This document shows positions 4,709-7,847 of a DNA stretch of 7,847 nt, one piece after another. The notes beneath the pieces are model-generated. The model saw only the letters and a program-made list of their open reading frames with translations. It searched no databases and was not told the origin of the DNA. Both the position numbers and the translations under genes were made by a program. Origin of the DNA: Acidobacteriaceae bacterium (GTDB taxonomy: Bacteria; Acidobacteriota; Terriglobia; Terriglobales; Acidobacteriaceae). The stretch is taken from contig JAUTWY010000564.1 of the NCBI GenBank assembly GCA_030838305.1, positions 1 through 7,847 of the forward strand, given 5' to 3'. Every line of letters starts with the position of its first letter. Position 1 is the first letter of the stretch.

Positions 4709-6754
4709 TCACCGCACTTCCACCGACACAAGATCGCCATCGGACACGCCGCCGGCTTTGTAGTTCACCGAGACCGATCGGTCATTCCAGTCGCAGGAAA
4801 ATGTGTCAGCCCCAATCAGCAGCAGGGACTTGTAGTCGGGCGTCCGCAGCTTCAGAATAGTTCCGCTGGCGGCCACGGTAAGAATTGCGGCGGGCGATTG
4901 CGAGCAATCCACCTTCACCAAACGGCCCTGCAAGAACCTTGCCGGACGCTTGTCGCCGGTCGCCCCCGGTGAGGTAGGTTGCGCGGCGGCGGCACGCTTG
5001 GCGGCGTCTTGCTCCAGCACTTCGAAGGGCGAAGTTTGCGTGGTGAGTTTCCTGGCAGGCGTCGTACCGGCCGAGATTCCGTACTTCTGCTCATTGCCGA
5101 TTTGACCCAAGCGCTCGAGTGCCTGGGCCGCGACCTTGGGATCTCTGCTGCTCTTCAACCGTTCGAGCAAGGTTCGCGCCGCTTCCCACTTCTTATCGTC
5201 AATGTAGATTTCGGCCAGATGGTAAACGTACTGCTGGTTGCGCGGACTGAGTTGTATCGCTGCCCGTTCCGCCTGCATGGCCGCGACCGGACCTCCACCT
5301 TCGCGGCGCGCAATGGCGGTCAGGTCATAAGCGTCGGCGAATTCTGGATACCACTCGAGCACAGCGCGCAGGTCTTGGAGCATGTTGGGCAGTCCCTGAA
5401 TGTCGGTGTGCGACTTCTGCGAGATGCGGTACTTCAGCACGGAAAGGTAATAGCGGATCCACATATCGCGCTGGTTGAGTACGGCGGCGCTGCCGAGTTC
5501 TTCGGCCGCGGCATCAAACTCGCCGCGTTGCAGGTGGTCCCAGGCAAGCGCACGATGCGCAATCTCGTTGCCGGTCGCAGCGAGCAGCGGAGAATCTGTC
5601 TTTTCGTCTTTGTTTGTGTTGCCGGAAGGCTTCGCGTTTCTTGGGTCGGGCGCAGCCGCTAATGCCTGCAATTCCTGAAGACCAGCGTCGCGGCGTTCGG
5701 GAATTCTGAGTTTCATCTCAGCCGTGAGAGCGTGGGCGTCGGCTTCGGGAATACTCTTGGTGTTGATAACGTCGTCGTTCGGTCCCACCAACTCTGGGAA
5801 TTGATAAACCTGCGGGGAATTGGCTGGAGAGTTGGATTGCTTCGACGCATCGAGCGCCGCGAACAGCGGCTTGAGGGAATGAAAGTAGTTTTTGACCGCC
5901 TGATCGAATTGAGCGGCTGTGACGCCATATGCTTTTTGGATCGCCTCTTCCACCGGGACGTGCTGATTCTCGACCAGCCCAAAATAAGTGCCGGTCTCGG
6001 ACAGTCTTTTTTCATGAATCAGGTAATGGACCATCATCCACGACTGCGCGTAAAACAGGGTGCTGTGCGTGGCTTCCGTGTAGGAAGACGTGTCGTGTTT
6101 CATCGTGAGCAGATCCGGCAGCGCGAGCCAGACTTGTCCGCTCAGCAACTCCGTAAGCGATTTCGGCCGATTACGCGGGTCGCGCTGGTTCTGCAGAGCG
6201 TCTTCCCTAAGAGCGGGCTGCAACTCAGGATCACCGCCGATTTCGAACTGCTTGTTATCGAGGCGGATCGCGCTGAAGTATTCCGCGAACCCTTCATCAA
6301 ACCATCCTTGCACGGGAGGATAGTTGTAGTTCAGCAGCAAGTGAGCGAACTCATGCGAAACCGCTCGCCAAGGTTCTTCCTCGAACAAGTTCAGCACGAT
6401 GAAGTTGCGGTCTTCACCGGGGATGAAGAAACCGGGAACGCCGATAGGCTGTCCCTGGCGCAGTGGCGCGCTCTGGTAGTAAGTCTTGTCATTCTTAAAG
6501 GCGAGAATGGTCAGCGGCACTGGCTCGTTGAGCCGCTCCTTCAGCAGCAGCGTGGCGAAGACAGCGCGCATCTGCTCAAACCGGAGCGCGACCTCTCGTC
6601 CTTTTTTGTCGCCCGCATCGGTGATGACGGTGAAATGCGCGGAGTGGATCTCGAGCCAAGGCGACGGCTCAGCCGCAGGTGCGCTCGCAGACAGCAGAAT
6701 GGCCAGCAGCGCGATCGGAAAGAGTGAAATCGGAATGGGACAGATGCGGGACAT
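4709..6754 (-). CDS. Secreted gluzincin-type metallopeptidase (peptidase MA-like/DUF1570-like) with TPR-like helices
   Basis: Exported protein of 681 residues with a putative zinc peptidase domain; substrate unknown. Residues 1-28 form a signal peptide ending SASAPAA. The segment 32-300 resembles the peptidase-MA/DUF1570 clan: WLEIHSAHFTVIT (33-45), then HEFAH (134-138) supplying His134, Glu135 and His138, then WFDEGFAEYF (151-160), where Glu154 is the probable third zinc ligand. All catalytic residues are therefore present. After a Pro/Asn-rich linker (about 305-390) come helical repeats with TPR-like pattern, clearest at 396-425 and 473-535 (ALAWDHLQRGEFDAAAEEL, YHLAEIYIDDKKWEAARTLL). A small beta-rich C-terminal domain (about 605-681) has two cysteines, C617 and C654. 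ATG at 6754 is the first start after the in-frame stop at 6779-6781, but no SD is evident before it. It is on the same strand as modA but separated by 149 bases; a functional link is not implied. Confidence 0.87.
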   Translation of the reverse strand: MSRICPIPISLFPIALLAILLSASAPAAEPSPWLEIHSAHFTVITDAGDKKGREVALRFEQMRAVFATLLLKERLNEPVPLTILAFKNDKTYYQSAPLRQGQPIGVPGFFIPGEDRNFIVLNLFEEEPWRAVSHEFAHLLLNYNYPPVQGWFDEGFAEYFSAIRLDNKQFEIGGDPELQPALREDALQNQRDPRNRPKSLTELLSGQVWLALPDLLTMKHDTSSYTEATHSTLFYAQSWMMVHYLIHEKRLSETGTYFGLVENQHVPVEEAIQKAYGVTAAQFDQAVKNYFHSLKPLFAALDASKQSNSPANSPQVYQFPELVGPNDDVINTKSIPEADAHALTAEMKLRIPERRDAGLQELQALAAAPDPRNAKPSGNTNKDEKTDSPLLAATGNEIAHRALAWDHLQRGEFDAAAEELGSAAVLNQRDMWIRYYLSVLKYRISQKSHTDIQGLPNMLQDLRAVLEWYPEFADAYDLTAIARREGGGPVAAMQAERAAIQLSPRNQQYVYHLAEIYIDDKKWEAARTLLERLKSSRDPKVAAQALERLGQIGNEQKYGISAGTTPARKLTTQTSPFEVLEQDAAKRAAAAQPTSPGATGDKRPARFLQGRLVKVDCSQSPAAILTVAASGTILKLRTPDYKSLLLIGADTFSCDWNDRSVSVNYKAGGVSDGDLVSVEVR

Positions 6755-6903
6755 GCGCGCGCCGCCGAGGGCGAGGAGCTAACAAAATGCTAACACGAAG
6801 ATCGTTGAGCGAACGACGCTGGGGTGTTCCGGCCGAAGAGTCGTAAACTCTGAGCCAATCGTGGTCAGGCTGCACACACATGTCCTCACGTTTTGGGGTC
6901 GTT

Positions 6904-7677
6904 TCATTTGGCACTACTTTCCACGTCGAAGCCATAGCTCCTCAATACTTCGGCAACGGCGGGTGTCTTCATGAACGATAGGAATTGTCGCGCCGTGTCC
7001 TTTTCTTTTGACGAACGGAGGATAACGCATGCCTGTTCAATGGGCGGATATTCGCCAGCCGGAATATCGGCGTAGCGGCCTTTCTCTTTCATCGTTGGCG
7101 ATAAGGCGAGCGAGAGGGCCACGATGCCGACATCGGCGGCGCCGGAGACAACGAACGACGCTGTCTGTGAAATATTTTCGCCAAGAACAAATTTTTCCTT
7201 GAGGCGCTCGTAGATATTCTCCGTCTGCATCGCTGCGACCGCGGCCTGTCCATATGGGGCGTGTTGTGGATTTGCAATGGCGATCTTCTTAACGGAAGGA
7301 TCAAGAAGGGCCTTCATGCCCGACGTCAGGTCGATTTTGGATTCCTTCGGAACCCAGAGCACGATCTTGCCCCTTGCGTACTGGTAATAGGTTCCCGGCT
7401 CAGTCGATCCAGCGGCTTCCAGTTTTTTGGGGAAGTCGAGGTTGGCGGAAAAAAACATGTCGAAGGGAGCTCCGTTCTGAATCTGCTGAAAGAAATTTCC
7501 TGACGAACCGTAAATGAGCTTCACGGTCTTTCCGGTTTCCTTGTGAAATCTGGCGGTGACATCCTGCATGGCAAATTGAAGGTCCGCCGCCGCGGCAACA
7601 GTGATCTCTTGTGCCAGACCCAGAGGAGAAATCAGGCCGATTAGTAACGCCACCAGAGCCAGTCTTCGAACGTTCAT
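6904..7677 (-). CDS. modA: Molybdate ABC transporter substrate-binding protein ModA
   Basis: Periplasmic receptor that binds molybdate (or tungstate) and delivers it to the ModB/ModC importer for molybdenum-cofactor synthesis. The protein is 257 residues, normal for the family. A signal peptide covers 1-22 (GLA before the likely cut). Family landmarks are ITVAAAADL (25-33), the oxyanion-binding YGSSGN (56-61), GAPFDMFFSAN (69-79), GKIVLWVP (103-110), IANPQHAPYG (134-143), SGAADVGIVALSL (178-190) and the domain-closing Y210-P-P region. The ATG at 7677 is preceded on the minus strand by GGGAGAG at good SD distance. No modB or modC follows: downstream is a 149-base gap and then an unrelated peptidase gene. 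Upstream, only 29 bases separate it from a divergent, broken molbindin-like frame. The permease and ATPase must be encoded beyond the right edge, elsewhere, or be missing. Confidence 0.95.
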   Translation of the reverse strand: MNVRRLALVALLIGLISPLGLAQEITVAAAADLQFAMQDVTARFHKETGKTVKLIYGSSGNFFQQIQNGAPFDMFFSANLDFPKKLEAAGSTEPGTYYQYARGKIVLWVPKESKIDLTSGMKALLDPSVKKIAIANPQHAPYGQAAVAAMQTENIYERLKEKFVLGENISQTASFVVSGAADVGIVALSLALSPTMKEKGRYADIPAGEYPPIEQACVILRSSKEKDTARQFLSFMKTPAVAEVLRSYGFDVESSAK

Positions 7678-7706
7678 GTGCTCTCTCCCAGGTTTATAAT
7701 GACTGC

Positions 7707-7847
7707 ATGCCTATCTCAGCCAGAAACATTCTGCGTGGATAAATTGAAGAAATTCAACTGGGCGATTTCATGGCGGATGTGGTTGTTCGAGTCGGCGACA
7801 ACCTCATTGAGAGCGCCTTCACCCGCCGCTGTGCCGACGATCTCTAG
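7707..7847 (+). pseudogene. Molbindin-like (TOBE domain) remnant with in-frame stops, running to the window edge
   Basis: Reading from the ATG at 7707 gives MPISARNILRG, a TAA stop (7740-7742), then IEEIQLGDFMADVVVRVG and DNLIESAFTRRCADDL, and TAG (7845-7847) at the last bases of the window. ISARN-x-L-x-G followed by an A-x-V-x-V-x-V strand and a TRR-x-A-x-x-L motif is the signature of small molybdate-binding Mop/TOBE proteins and of the ModE and ModC TOBE domains. The TAA sits where relatives commonly have a charged residue, and one base change (for example AAA to TAA) would explain it. Both flanks are in the same frame, so there is no indel. The conserved continuation (usually L-x-L-K-x-G-D) is replaced by the second stop or lies outside. 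A residual fragment could start at the ATG at 7770, but it would lack the first strand. TATAAT at 7695-7700 ends six bases before the 7707 ATG and no SD is visible, which would suit a leaderless mRNA. A sequencing error is an alternative explanation. Confidence 0.7.

Noticed and set aside
5732..6727. 331-codon plus-strand open frame opposite the gluzincin/TPR gene
   Set aside because: It is antisense to a gene with a signal peptide and intact HExxH site. The translated sequence has no recognisable domain and is Arg/Gln-rich, as expected of a shadow frame.
6835..6850. Hairpin AGAGT/ACTCT downstream of modA as a terminator
   Set aside because: A 5 bp stem with no T run on the minus strand; too weak to call.
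7744..7757. Palindrome TTGAA-GAAA-TTCAA as an operator for modA
   Set aside because: It falls inside the molbindin-like reading frame, is only 5 bp per arm, and does not resemble the ModE operator I know.

Overview
The window reads like a chromosomal stretch from a soil-type Acidobacteriota (Terriglobia/Koribacter-like). This is inferred from the gene set: a DPP5-like S9 peptidase, BrkB/YihY, a short CspA protein, a GlsB/YeaQ protein, secreted small proteins and a gluzincin/TPR protein. Moderately GC-rich codon use and GC-rich palindromic repeats of a kind I associate with that phylum point the same way. No 16S or other marker gene is present, so the taxonomy is tentative. I see no rRNA, tRNA, CRISPR array, transposase or phage gene.

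Layout. (1) 1-1810 (+): the 3' part of an S9 dipeptidyl-peptidase-5-like serine peptidase, open at the left edge, with a double GC-rich palindrome inserted in frame at 278-320. (2) 1905-2786 (-): a BrkB/YihY membrane protein, convergent with the peptidase. (3) 2787-3235: a 449 bp gap, best explained as the promoter and long structured 5' leader of a CspA-family cold shock gene at 3236-3439 (+), which ends in a clear terminator. (4) 3630-4028 (-): a small secreted protein with its own promoter, SD and terminator. (5) 4029-4321: a divergent intergenic region with a REP-like palindromic element, leading to a GlsB/YeaQ/YmgE membrane protein at 4322-4591 (+) with a strong terminator. (6) 4709-6754 (-): a large secreted protein with a HExxH metallopeptidase domain and TPR-like helices. 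(7) 6904-7677 (-): the molybdate-binding protein ModA without modB or modC beside it on the visible side. (8) 7707-7847 (+): a divergent reading frame recognisable as a TOBE/molbindin protein, broken by in-frame stops.

Most genes look like single-gene transcription units, with alternating strands and individual terminators, so this is not an operon-built system. Two themes recur. Several products are exported or envelope-located (S9 peptidase, BrkB, the small secreted protein, GlsB, the gluzincin/TPR protein, ModA). Two genes are stress-associated by family (CspA, GlsB).

The most interesting signals are not the protein families. They are the csp leader, with a long hairpin and a second copy of the ribosome-binding-site sequence; the palindromic element carried in frame inside a peptidase; and the eroded molbindin next to an isolated modA. 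I found no convincing evidence of a wholly new multi-gene system.
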